Of a DNA stretch of 64,000 nucleotides, positions 8,883-19,100 are shown in pieces. The DNA comes from a delta proteobacterium NaphS2 (lineage in GTDB: Bacteria > Desulfobacterota > DSM-4660 > Desulfatiglandales > Desulfatiglandaceae): contig ADZZ01000218.1 in NCBI GenBank assembly GCA_000179315.1, positions 36,559 through 100,558 of the forward strand. Direction: 5' to 3'. The stretch's first letter is position 1, and each line of letters begins with the position of its first letter. The notes beneath the pieces were generated by a model. That model was given only the letters and a program-made list of their open reading frames with translations. It ran no database searches and had not been told where the DNA came from. The translations under genes and the position numbers were made by a program.

Positions 8883-9073
8883 CACCACGTTCCCTTTCCA
8901 GTACATGCCTTTTTGACAAAAGGATTTTCATTCTTGTGAATTCCTTTGTTGCCATTCAGTTTGTCCCTCAACACATTGGAACACTTAAAAGTCACGACCC
9001 GCCTGGCATCCATGATCATGTCGTCGCCAGTTTGCGGGTTCCGTCCCCTCCGTTCCTTTTTTGTCCTTGTAGA
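8882..9073 (-). pseudogene. C-terminal remnant of an IHF-alpha / HU-family DNA-bending protein
   Basis: Reading the minus strand from 9073 gives the conserved arm and C-terminal strand of the IHF/HU family: RRGRNPQTGDD, then MDARRVVTFKCSNVLRDKL. The ARRVVTF motif favours IHF-alpha over HU. A stop (TAA at 9074-9076) closes the frame upstream, and neither remaining frame shows the N-terminal dimerisation half, so the gene is truncated. The frame runs on with non-family sequence and ends in a TGA overlapping the ATG of the next gene. No function is expected, although the remnant may still affect translation of the downstream gene. Confidence 0.6.
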
Positions 9074-9755
9074 TTATGTCCACATGGAGATAGCAGGAGA
9101 GTCAGCTAATTTCAAGAACTTTATATTTCTAATGGCACCATCTTGACCCGAGCTGTGAAAAACCATTCGAAAGAGTAGCATTGATCTCAAACGGAGCGCT
9201 TGCTAAACTTCAAATATCCTTGACTGTTTATTCAACATTATCGTATTTATTACACCATCCGGTATTTCAAAAAACACCAAATTCTTCCTCCCGGGCCACA
9301 ACACGAATCGAAAAGATCGCTGATAAGCAGTCTGAAAAGTACAAAGACATCATGGAGGATAAGAAGAACTGATCACGGGAATATTTAAGAAAAATCATGA
9401 AATGATGGAAACTGACGACAGTATTCCCATCCCCACGGGAAATTCCCAGGGGAAATACAAAATCATTTTATGAAATCAATACACCGACAGCTACGATACG
9501 ATAGGTGAATGCATTGATGATCTGACGAAAACCATCTGGATTTACTTCAATCCTGAAGGTACGTGGACGGATGACTTGATTGTACGGTACACGGAGAATT
9601 GGGCGATTAAGGGTGTTGACGTTGACTTACCAGATTCACCGATCGTTTTTTTTATCCGCTACAGGGCGGGTTACATATTGCAAAAGCACACAATTCGAAA
9701 ATTCCCTTCTTTAAACGCCGGGAAGGGAATTCTTATCAACGAAGGAGGAATGGTC
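9074..9755. other. region without a confident gene; decayed ORF 9402-9749
   Basis: No intact gene is convincing here. On the plus strand a frame starting with ATG ATG at 9402 runs 23 codons to a TGA at 9471-9473. It then continues open and coding-like (YDTIGECIDDL, then IWIYFNPEGTW) until it merges, in frame, with the OmpA-like gene whose true start is 9756. This may be a broken gene or a read-through remnant. I do not recognise the family. The part from 9180 to 9372 also holds a 63-codon frame with no recognisable motif. Confidence 0.35.
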
Positions 9756-10982
9756 ATGAAAAAACTTGTTTTCCTATGTGCGATCATCGCTTTTTTTATC
9801 GCCACCCCAACTAGCCAAGCAGGATTCGACTTTCTGGACAAATTGGAGAAAGCGGTCGAAAAAAAATTGGATCGGAAAGTAAATGATTCCATTGATAAAG
9901 GAATGGATGAAACCGAAAAGGCGATCACTGGGCAAGGTAAAGAAGAAGCCGGCAACCATTCGAGTTCAGGCAATGCGTCCTCGTCAAATTCAGTGCCCCC
10001 AGTCGGCAGTGCTTCCAGTCAGACAAACCAGGCAACGCTAAAAGCATGGTCGAAATATGATTTCGTTCCCGGAGACGAAATCATTTTCTATGACGACCTG
10101 CAGGGAGAAGAAAACGGCGAATTTCCTTCCCGATGGGATCTGAAGACGGGAAATGTCGAGGTTGCGGTATACGGCGGGCAGAAAGTCATCAACTTTGCCA
10201 CCGATCAAAAAAGCGTTATCGTTCCCCTGATGAAGAAACAAGGCGACTATCTCCCGGAAAAATTTACCATCGAGTTTGATGCCTATTTCAGCGAGTTCTG
10301 CACCACCTACACGGTCAAGTTCTGGGACGTGGTCAGCCAAAAGCCTCCTAAGAATATTCCCTATGTGAGAGTTCGGGCGGAAAACGTCGGTGTCGAAGGT
10401 TTCGGCAGCACCAACATTTCCAGAAGCGATTATCCTTACTGGGAGCATATTGCGATTTCTTTCAACAAGAGGGCCTTGAAGGTTTATTTCGGCAAGCAAC
10501 GGGTGATGAACATTCCCAATCTTCGTGCCCAACCGATGGGAATAACCATTGAAAGCCGACAGTGCCATCGGGGAAAGCAGGCGTTAATCAAGAATATTCG
10601 CATCGCAAAGGGAGCCAAGAATCTTTATGACAGAATCATGACGGACGGCAAGTTCGTGACGCGCGGGATACTGTTTGATGTAAACAAGGCCACTCTCAAG
10701 CCGGCATCCATGGGAGTGATCAACGAAATCGCAAAAATGATGAGAGCCCACGAAGATATCAACCTACGGATCGAGGGCCACACGGACAGCGACGGGGAAA
10801 AGACGTTCAACCAGAAGTTGTCGGAAGAGCGGGCTGAAGCAGTAAAGAATGCCCTGGTTGACGCTGGCGTTGATTCCTCACGTCTCAAGACAAAAGGCTT
10901 CGGGGAGAGCAAACCTGTGTCAGACAACACCACGGCGGAGGGGAAAGCCAACAACCGCAGGGTGGAATTTGTAAAGATCTGA
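9756..10982 (+). CDS. OmpA-family outer-membrane protein
   Basis: A 408-residue exported protein. A signal peptide covers about residues 1-21 (KKLVFLCAIIAFFIATPTSQA). A charged helical segment follows (residues 25-60), then a low-complexity Ser/Asn linker, a beta-rich domain of about 190 residues resembling a concanavalin-like fold, and a C-terminal OmpA peptidoglycan-binding domain (GILFDVNKATLKP, RIEGHTDSDG, NQKLSEERAEAV, GFGESKPV, NNRRVEF). The frame is open upstream, but GGAGG at 9744-9748 has correct spacing only to the ATG at 9756, where the signal peptide starts. The protein probably tethers the outer membrane or a surface structure to peptidoglycan. Confidence 0.88.
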   Translation: MKKLVFLCAIIAFFIATPTSQAGFDFLDKLEKAVEKKLDRKVNDSIDKGMDETEKAITGQGKEEAGNHSSSGNASSSNSVPPVGSASSQTNQATLKAWSKYDFVPGDEIIFYDDLQGEENGEFPSRWDLKTGNVEVAVYGGQKVINFATDQKSVIVPLMKKQGDYLPEKFTIEFDAYFSEFCTTYTVKFWDVVSQKPPKNIPYVRVRAENVGVEGFGSTNISRSDYPYWEHIAISFNKRALKVYFGKQRVMNIPNLRAQPMGITIESRQCHRGKQALIKNIRIAKGAKNLYDRIMTDGKFVTRGILFDVNKATLKPASMGVINEIAKMMRAHEDINLRIEGHTDSDGEKTFNQKLSEERAEAVKNALVDAGVDSSRLKTKGFGESKPVSDNTTAEGKANNRRVEFVKI

Positions 10983-11235
10983 ACCGACGGGTCCGCATTT
11001 CACTGCGATAGCCAGTCCACAGTCGCCGTGGTTTTGTCCCCCGATTTGAAAAAGTGGACGGCGTAAAAGAGGTGCTTTTGTCAAGAAAGCCTGTTGTGCA
11101 TCATGCGGTCAATCCTTTTCACAAGTTATGATATCCGTCGCCAAAATCCGCCGATCATCCGATACGGAACCGGCGAAACCCGGAATTTCCGGAGGCTTGT
11201 CCATCCCGGATGCCTCTGGAAGAGGCTTCAGGTCA

Positions 11236-14200
11236 TTATGTCATTTTGATCTGGGCTTCAGGCAATTGCGCCAGTTCTTCCCTGACCTTGTCCGGCTCCA
11301 GCAGGGTTCCCAGGCGCTCGAAGATTTCAAGGGCCCGATTCAGATAATCCCTGGCCGCGGCCGCATTTCCTTTGAGCCTGTACCAACGGCCTAAACCCCC
11401 ATAGGCCAAAGCCAGGAGATTTTCCGCCTTGATTTCGCGGCAGATGGAGATGGCGTTTTCAAAGCAGGTGTCCGCGGTTGGCGCCTTTTCCCGGGCCGGG
11501 TCTGCTTCCAGCGAAACTTCGCCCAAAAGATAGTGGCAGCGTGCGGCAAAATATTTCATTCCCGTTTTCCCGGCGAGTTTTAAAATATCTTCAAGCTCTT
11601 GTTTGGCTTCATTGTACTGATGGTTCAGTAAATAGCCTTCCCCGAGACAAACACCAAAACCTACCGAATAACCATTCGCACCCGCCTTTCGAAATTCCTG
11701 AAGACTTTCGACAAGATAGTCGAGGCCTTTTTCCAACTCACCTGCCCGACATAAAACCCATCCAAGCACGCTTCGAGCCCATTGGTAGTCAACAGGACTG
11801 GATGCTTTCCGAACAGCCAAGTTGCCAAATTCGATGGCCCGGGCCATATCTCCTTTATGACAATAGGCGAGGCTTATATATTGGGCTGATAAGGATGAAG
11901 CGCTTAGGTCGGAATGCGCATCGGCTGCTTTAAGGGCACGTTCGCCCTCATCAATAGCGGCATCCCATTGGCCCAGAGAGTTGTAGGCTTCTGAAATTGC
12001 ACAGAATGATAATACATAGGTTCGCAAGAAGAAGGCCTTTTGATGTGCTTGAATGACCTTTTCCTTAAGCGCCAGCACCGCTTCAAAGTTTCCCTTTTCT
12101 AAATGAGACCCCAGACAGACCATATAAGCATACCCGGCATCGAAGGCATTATCGCAAGCCTCGCACAGGTCGATGGCTTTCTCGGCGTTTGGAAGCGATT
12201 CGTCCAGGAGGCCGAATTGCCATTCGCAGTGCGCTTTCCGGACATAAAAGCCGCCCAGAAGCCCCGGATTATCCAGATCCACGGCCACTGGCTCGTATTT
12301 CAGCAACAGCCCGTAATAATCCGGAAATTGGTTCAGCAACTGGAAGACAAATACGTTGCTTACCAGCATGGATATGCGCAACAGCCGGTGCTCCGCGGTA
12401 TCCGGCAGGACGTCCAGCAGCCCCATGGCCGCTTCAAAATAGCCCATGGCATCTTCCAGCGCATACAGCTTTTGTGCCTTGCGGTTGGCCAGATCGAGGT
12501 ATTCGAGGGTTTTCTCCTTGTCGTCGCTGCGGCCGTAGTGGTAGGTCAGCATTTCGTAGAATTCTTCCAGATTGCCGGCATAAAGCTCTTCGATAGCCCT
12601 CCCGATGCGCTGGTGGATCTCTTTTCGCCGGGCGGACAGCAGGCTGTTGTAGGCCACCTCCTGGACCAGGGCGTGCTTGAAGATGTACTCAAGCTCCGGG
12701 AACAGGCTTTTTTCATAGATGAGTTCCAGGCCCTGGAGGTTTAAAAGCTGGTATTTCAGATCTTCCCGCATGCCGCTGATGGCCTGAAGCAGCCTGAAGG
12801 CAAATTCCCTTCCGATGACGGATGCCACCTGCATGATCCGTTTGAGGCTTTCTTCAAGCCGGTCGATGCGGGCGGCAATGATCCCATGGACCGTGTCGGG
12901 CACCTGAAGGTCCGATGCCTCCCGGCAAAGGACATAGCGTTGGTCCTTGATTTCAATGGCGCCGTTTTCCAGAAGCGAATGGGTCAGCTCTTCCATGAAG
13001 AGCGGGTTGCCGGCGGCCCGTTTCAGGATGAGCTCGTTTAGCTCCGGGGCCGTCTCGCCACCTTCGAGAATGGCCTTGACCAGTTGGGCGCTGGATTTAA
13101 GGGTCAACTGGTCCAGCCCGATGCGGCTGAAATAGGATTTGCCGGCCCACGGGTGGGTGTACTCCGGCCGGTAGAGCAAAATCAGCATGACCCCGGCCGT
13201 GGCCAGCCAGCCGATGAAATAGTCCAAAAACGCCTCGGTGGTCCTGTCGATCCAGTGAAGATCCTCTATGGCCAGAACCAGGGGGCGCTCCTGGCTGCCC
13301 CGGACGATCAAATTTCGAAGGGCTTCGAACAGCTTTTCCCTTTTGACCCGTGGGTCGAGCCTGAGGTAGGTCTCGTCCTCCACCTTGAGCGACAAAAGAT
13401 CGAAAATGGGCGGCAGGATATTTTGAAACTCTTCGTCAAGTCCCAGGATTTTTTCCCTGACCCGTTTTTTGACGGCGGGCTCGCCTTCACCCTCCGTGAT
13501 CTCCAGGTAGTGCTTTAAAATGTCGAGGACGGGAAGGTAGGGGATGGCGCTCCCGAAGTGAATGCAGCGGCCCTCCAGGTATCCGAATTCGTCCCGGGGA
13601 AGCTGCCGCCTGAACTCCAGCAACAGCCGCGATTTGCCCACGCCTGCCTCGCCCACCACGCCCACCACCATGCCGGTGCCGCCCTTGACCTTGTCGTAGG
13701 CATCCATCAGGGCGGCCATGGCGTTTTTGCGGCCCACGAACCGGGTAAGCCCCTTGGCCGCGGATGCTTCGAGTCGGCTGGTAGCGCCGCCGGCCCCCAG
13801 AAGCTCGAAAACCGCCTGGGGTTCTTCCTTCCCTTTCACCGGCACTTTCTCCAGCGCCTTCAAGTCGAAATAGCCTTTGACCAGGCGTTGGGTGTTTCGG
13901 GAGATATAAACGGTTCCGGGTTGCGCCAGACCCTCCATGCGCGAGGCCAGGTTGGTGGTGTCCCCCACGGCCGTGTAATCCATGCGCAGGTCGTCGCCGA
14001 TGGCCCCCACGATCACCGGACCCGAGTTAAGGCCGATGCGCATCTTGAAGTCGATCCCGTAGTCACCGCTGATTTTCTCGCCAAAGGCCTTAACCGCCCG
14101 CTGGATGGCGAGGGCCGCATGGCACGCCCGCTGGGCATGGTCCTCGTGGGCCACCGGGGCGCCAAAGAGCGCCATCACTCCGTCGCCCGTAAACTGGTTG

Positions 14201-14598
14201 ATGGTGCCCTCGTGCTGGTGGATCTCGTCCATCAGGATCTTGAAACACTTGTCCATGATCTCATGGACCTGTTCCGGGTCGAGTTTTTCGGAAAGCCCCG
14301 TGAAATCGGACACGTCGGCAAAAAGCACGGTCACGAGCTTCCGCTCCCCCTCGATGGCGGACCGGGTGGTGAGAATTTTATCGGCCAAGTGTTTCGGGGT
14401 GTAGGAGTGGGGCCGCTCAAGATCGATGGGAGGGGTTTCCCGGGGCTTCCTCAAATCATATGCGCATTCCTTACAGAATTTTCCCGTAGCAGGCGTTATT
14501 GCTCCGCAATTCGGGCAATGAAATTCCATGGGGCTTGCACACTCTATGCAAAACTTGGCATCTTCCGGATTTTCACTCTGACATTTTGGACATATCAT
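11236..14598 (-). CDS. adenylate/guanylate cyclase - ATPase - TPR protein, copy A
   Basis: A 1120-residue cytoplasmic protein. Residues 3-46 form a double zinc ribbon with four CxxC pairs. A class III nucleotide cyclase domain spans about 86-260 with metal-binding Asp95 (FADVSDF) and Asp139 (TGDG) and the transition-state pair Asn216/Arg220 (TTNLASR), so it looks catalytically intact. An AAA/STAND-type ATPase follows with Walker A GEAGVGKS (316-323) and Walker B LVLAIEDLHWID. The remaining 430 residues are TPR-like helical repeats. Such proteins are thought to couple peptide or protein sensing by the TPRs to cyclic-nucleotide synthesis. It is almost identical to 16170-19517 through the cyclase, ATPase and first TPRs, and diverges in the zinc ribbon and the distal TPRs. 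Confidence 0.9.
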   Translation of the reverse strand: MICPKCQSENPEDAKFCIECASPMEFHCPNCGAITPATGKFCKECAYDLRKPRETPPIDLERPHSYTPKHLADKILTTRSAIEGERKLVTVLFADVSDFTGLSEKLDPEQVHEIMDKCFKILMDEIHQHEGTINQFTGDGVMALFGAPVAHEDHAQRACHAALAIQRAVKAFGEKISGDYGIDFKMRIGLNSGPVIVGAIGDDLRMDYTAVGDTTNLASRMEGLAQPGTVYISRNTQRLVKGYFDLKALEKVPVKGKEEPQAVFELLGAGGATSRLEASAAKGLTRFVGRKNAMAALMDAYDKVKGGTGMVVGVVGEAGVGKSRLLLEFRRQLPRDEFGYLEGRCIHFGSAIPYLPVLDILKHYLEITEGEGEPAVKKRVREKILGLDEEFQNILPPIFDLLSLKVEDETYLRLDPRVKREKLFEALRNLIVRGSQERPLVLAIEDLHWIDRTTEAFLDYFIGWLATAGVMLILLYRPEYTHPWAGKSYFSRIGLDQLTLKSSAQLVKAILEGGETAPELNELILKRAAGNPLFMEELTHSLLENGAIEIKDQRYVLCREASDLQVPDTVHGIIAARIDRLEESLKRIMQVASVIGREFAFRLLQAISGMREDLKYQLLNLQGLELIYEKSLFPELEYIFKHALVQEVAYNSLLSARRKEIHQRIGRAIEELYAGNLEEFYEMLTYHYGRSDDKEKTLEYLDLANRKAQKLYALEDAMGYFEAAMGLLDVLPDTAEHRLLRISMLVSNVFVFQLLNQFPDYYGLLLKYEPVAVDLDNPGLLGGFYVRKAHCEWQFGLLDESLPNAEKAIDLCEACDNAFDAGYAYMVCLGSHLEKGNFEAVLALKEKVIQAHQKAFFLRTYVLSFCAISEAYNSLGQWDAAIDEGERALKAADAHSDLSASSLSAQYISLAYCHKGDMARAIEFGNLAVRKASSPVDYQWARSVLGWVLCRAGELEKGLDYLVESLQEFRKAGANGYSVGFGVCLGEGYLLNHQYNEAKQELEDILKLAGKTGMKYFAARCHYLLGEVSLEADPAREKAPTADTCFENAISICREIKAENLLALAYGGLGRWYRLKGNAAAARDYLNRALEIFERLGTLLEPDKVREELAQLPEAQIKMT

Positions 14599-14630
14599 TT
14601 TTTCCTCCCCCCACTACTTTGTAATAAAGA

Positions 14631-15989
14631 CTACCCCTTCCCCCGATGAACTATCATCCATTCAAGGTATTCAGCAATACAGCCGGATAAATAAAACGGA
14701 AGGTTCAACAGGGTGCACTTTTTCCCGTTCAGGGTTTCAATCTCGTTGATCTCCAATTTCCCGGAATAGATCCTTACGGCATATTGATGGGGTGCCCGGT
14801 CCATAAACTGGTGAAGAGAGCGAAGCCGGCCTGTGGCAGCGGACTTGATCTCAACAGGGATGATCAGATTTTCGTATTGGACAAGAAAGTCAACTTCAGC
14901 ATTGGATTGTTTTTTCTCCCGGGTCCAAAAGTGCAGTTTGAATAAGGGCGATGTTTCAACAGCCAACAGCTCCTGTCCGACAATATGTTCTGCTATCCTG
15001 CCCTGATAGATCGTGTCAATGTCATTGGCGCCGAACAATTCCCTTTGAAATCCACCAAAATAGTTGAGCATGCCCGTATCAAGGACCCGGAGCTTTGGAG
15101 ATTTTTTCATATTTGGCATCAAAGGGGGCTTTACAGAAGAGGAAGGATACGCCAGGTAAATTAACATGGCTTTTTCCAACAGTCTTAGTGCCTCACCCAT
15201 TTCTCTTGATTTATAAATGGAATTGCCGAAACCCTGGAATTTAATCCTTTGGCCCGCTTCATGAAAAGCACTTGAAACGGCATGACGAATAACATTGGCC
15301 ATTGAATTGTTCCGTGCGTATTTTTCAACATCATCAAGATATGAAACAATCAAACCGTCAAACACGCTGTTGAGCGCTATGATGTCTTTCCGGTCAGCAT
15401 ATTTCTGAACAATTTCCGGCATGCCGCCGATGATTGAATAGGTATGGAATAATTTCATTAATCTCTCATGAGCAAACGCGGGAGCCGGGACTTTATTTTC
15501 TATCATATCCAGGCTGGTTTCTTCTCCCAAAGCACATAAAAATTCCTTGAAGGCCAGGGGCTTCATCATAAGATATTCCACTCTGCCAACAGGAAAGCTG
15601 ATATGGGTATCGATAAGTGTTTCTAAAAGGGAGCCGGCCGCAACAACATACAGCTCCGGAAACGCTTCATAAAAAAACCGAAGATAAGAAACAGCCGCTG
15701 GGCAAGTCTGAATTTCGTCAATGAATAAGAGAACTTTCTCTTTATGCCGGGTTTGATTTTTATAAAAAAAGATTGCCCGGGTCAGTTCCTCGATGGAATA
15801 GTCCTGTTCAAAAATCTTTCGTTCTTCTTTAAGTTCAAGGTTTAGATAAAAATATTGATCAAACTGCTCTGAAAAAAGATGGACGGCCGTGGTCTTGCCC
15901 ACCTGCCGCGCACCTCTCAGGATCAACGGCTTCCGGTCGCTTTTTTGAGCCCAGACGGATAAGTGCTTTAAGATTTCCCTTTTGAACAT
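14631..15989 (-). CDS. ATPase with C-terminal DUF4143 (AAA_14 family)
   Basis: A 452-residue protein. Walker A is LRGARQVGKTTA (about residues 25-36) and Walker B is LLFIDEIQ, as in the AAA_14 family. The C-terminal DUF4143 half contains EVDFLV and PVEIKSA, a pattern shared with PD-(D/E)xK nuclease folds (D...ExK). Family members are common, patchily distributed, and mostly of unknown role; some sit in toxin-antitoxin or defence contexts. It lies between the two cyclase copies on the same strand, 32 bp upstream of copy A, which suggests that it was present during, or inserted after, the duplication. The flanks at 15990-16169 are unusually AT-rich. Confidence 0.88.
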   Translation of the reverse strand: MFKREILKHLSVWAQKSDRKPLILRGARQVGKTTAVHLFSEQFDQYFYLNLELKEERKIFEQDYSIEELTRAIFFYKNQTRHKEKVLLFIDEIQTCPAAVSYLRFFYEAFPELYVVAAGSLLETLIDTHISFPVGRVEYLMMKPLAFKEFLCALGEETSLDMIENKVPAPAFAHERLMKLFHTYSIIGGMPEIVQKYADRKDIIALNSVFDGLIVSYLDDVEKYARNNSMANVIRHAVSSAFHEAGQRIKFQGFGNSIYKSREMGEALRLLEKAMLIYLAYPSSSVKPPLMPNMKKSPKLRVLDTGMLNYFGGFQRELFGANDIDTIYQGRIAEHIVGQELLAVETSPLFKLHFWTREKKQSNAEVDFLVQYENLIIPVEIKSAATGRLRSLHQFMDRAPHQYAVRIYSGKLEINEIETLNGKKCTLLNLPFYLSGCIAEYLEWMIVHRGKG

Positions 15990-16169
15990 GCTGCCTTCAT
16001 CTGGCTGTATGGCGTAAAGTCATGGATATATTATGATGTATTTGTAATAAAGTCAATTATAATTTTATAATTTATTGTAATATGGTCAGACTTTTTGATT
16101 CTAAAAGCTGGCGCCAGGAAAAAGTGCAATCCATGCCGGAGATCCGTATTTCGGGGCCGGGAAAGAGCG

Positions 16170-19100
16170 CTACGCTTCAGGCAATTGCGCCAGTTCCTCT
16201 CTGACCTTGTCCGGTTCCAGCAGGGTTCCCAGACGCTCGAAGATTTCAAGGGCCCGGCTCAGATAATCCCTGGCCTCGGCCACGTTTCCCTTGAGCCTGT
16301 ACCAACGGCCCAAACCCCCATAGGCCAAAGCGAGAAAGTTTTCCGCCTTGGTTTCGCTGAAGATGGCGATGGCGTTTTCAAAGCAGGTGTCCGCGGATGG
16401 CGCCTTTTCCCGGGCTGGCTCTATTTTCAGCGAAACCTCGCCCAAAAGATGGTGGCACCATGCGATATAAAATTTCATTCCCAATTTCTCGGCGAGTTTC
16501 AAAATATCTTCAAGCTCTTGTTTGGCTTCATTGTACTGATGGTTCAGTAAATAGCCTTCCCCGAGACAAACACCAAAAATTACCGAATATGTATCGGCAC
16601 CCGCCTTGCGAAATTCATGAATGTTTTCAATAAGATAGTCGATTCCTTTTTCCGGCTCACCGGCGCGGCATATTGCCAAACCCAGAACGGTCCGGGTCGC
16701 CAGGTGGTCAAGAGGACTGGATGCTTTTTGAACAGCCAGTTCGGCCAATTCGAGTCCCCGCACTGTATCGCCTTTCCGGAGATAGGCGACGCTTAGGGTC
16801 CATGTTGCAAAGGAGGACAAGCTTACGTCGGAATGCTCCTCGGCGGCTTTGAGGGCGCGTTCACCCTCCTGAACGGCATTATCCCACTGGCCCATCCAGG
16901 CATAGGCTTGTGAAACCGCCCAGCATGAATATACATAGCCTCGCAGAGAAAAGGCGTTTTCAAATGAACGAAAAGCCTTTTCTTTCAGTGCCAGCACTGT
17001 TGCGAAGTTTCCCTTGTATACGTGAGACCCCAGACACGTCATATAAGCATATGCGGCATCAAAAGCATTATCACAAGCCTCGCACAAATCGATGGCTTTC
17101 CGGGCGGTTTCAAGGGATTCGTCAAAACCGCCGAAGTGCCATTCGCAGTGCCCTTTCCGGGCATAAAAGCCTCCCAGAAGCCCGGGATTGTCCAGGGCCG
17201 CGGCCACCGGCTCGTATTTCAGCAACAGCCCGTAATAATCCGGAAATTTTTCCAGGAGCTGGAAGACGAATACATTGTTGACCAGCATGGATATGCGCAC
17301 CAGCCGGTGTTGGGCTGTGTTCGGCAGGACGTCCAGCAGCCCCATGGCCGCCTTAAAATAGCCCATGGCGTCTTCCAGCGCATACAGCCTGGCTGCCTTG
17401 CGGTTGGCCAGGTCGAGGTATTCGAGGGTTTTCTCCTTGTCGTCGCTGCGGCCGTAGTGGTAGGCCAGCATTTCGTAGAATTCTTCCAGATTGCCGGCAT
17501 AAAGCTCTTCGATGGCCCTCCCGATGCGCTGGTGGATCTCTTTTCGCCGGGCGGACAGCAGGCTGTTGTAGGCCACCTCCTGGACCAGGGCGTGCTTGAA
17601 GATGTACTCAAGCTCCGGGAACAGGCTTTTTTCATAGATGAGTTCCAGGCCCTGGAGGTTTAAAAGCTGGTATTTCAGATCTTCCCGCATGCCGCTGATG
17701 GCCTGAAGCAGCCTGAAGGCAAATTCCCTTCCGATGACGGATGCCACCTGCATGATCCGTTTGAGGCTTTCTTCCAGCCGGTCCATGCGCGCGGCAATGA
17801 TCCCATGGACCGTGTCGGGCACCTGAAGGTCCGATGCCTCCCGGCAAAGGACATAGCGTTGGTCCTTGATTTCAATGGCGCCGTTTTCCAAAAGCGAATG
17901 GGTCAGCTCCTCCATGAAGAGCGGGTTGCCGGCGGCCCGTTTCAGGATGAGCTCGTTCAGCTCCGGGGCCGTCTCGCCACCTTCGAGAATGGCCTTGACC
18001 AGTTCGGCGCTGGATTTAAGGGTCAACTGGTCCAGCCCGATGCGGCTGAAATAGGATTTGCCGGCCCACGGGTGGGTGTACTCCGGCCGGTAGAGCAAAA
18101 TCAGCATGACCCCGGCCGTGGCCAGCCAGCCGATGAAGTAGTCCAAAAACGCCTCGGTGGTCCTGTCGATCCAGTGAAGATCCTCTATGGCCAGAACCAG
18201 GGGGCGCTCCTGGCTGCCCCGGACGATCAAATTTCGAAGGGCTTCGAAGAGCTTTTCCCTTTTGACCCGTGGGTCGAGCCTGAGGTAGGTCTCGTCCTCC
18301 ACCTTGAGCGACAAAAGATCGAAAATGGGCGGCAGGATATTTTGAAACTCTTCGTCAAGGCCCAGGATTTTTTCCCTGACCCGTTTTTTGACGGCAGGCT
18401 CGCCTTCGCCCTCCGTGATCTCCAGGTAGTGCTTTAAAATGTCGAGGACGGGAAGATAGGGGATGGCACTCCCGAAGTGAATGCAGCGGCCCTCCAGGTA
18501 TCCGAATTCGTCCCGGGGAAGCTGCCGCCTGAACTCCAGCAACAGCCGCGACTTGCCCACCCCTGCCTCGCCCACCACGCCCACCACCATGCCGGTGCCG
18601 CCCTTGACCTTTTCGTAGGCATCCATCAGGGCGGCCATGGCGTTTTTGCGGCCCACGAACCGGGTAAGCCCCTTGGCCGCGGATGCTTCGAGTCGGCTGG
18701 TAGCGCCGCCGGCCCCCAGAAGCTCGAAAACCGCCTGGGGTTCTTCCTTCCCTTTCACCGGCACTTTTTCCAGCGCCTTCAAGTCGAAATAGCCTTGGAC
18801 CAGGCGCCGGGTGTTTCGGGAGATAAAAACCGTTCCGGGCCGGGCCAGACCCTCCATGCGCGAGGCCAGGTTGGTGGTGTCCCCCACGGCCGTGTAATCC
18901 ATGCGCAGATCGTCGCCGATGGCCCCCACGATCACCGGACCCGAGTTAAGGCCGATGCGCATCTTGAAGTCGATTCCGTAGTCACCGCTGATTTTCTCGC
19001 CAAAGGCTTTAACCGCCCGCTGAATGGCGAGGGCCGCATGGCAGGCCCGCTGGGCATGGTCCTCGTGGGCCACCGGGGCGCCAAAGAGCGCCATCACTCC

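Noticed and set aside
9150..9200. Possible c-di-GMP (GEMM-I) riboswitch: AACCATTCGAAAGAGT
   Set aside because: Only one helix-loop resembles the motif; the following GACGCAAAGC-type core and second stem are absent.
9181..9372. 63-codon ORF on the plus strand
   Set aside because: No homology-like motif, weak start and low-complexity composition; left as non-coding.
13558..14649. 363-codon plus-strand ORF opposite cyclase copy A (and 18477-19547 opposite copy B)
   Set aside because: Both are antisense shadows of the cyclase genes caused by their GC-rich codon pattern; no independent coding signal.
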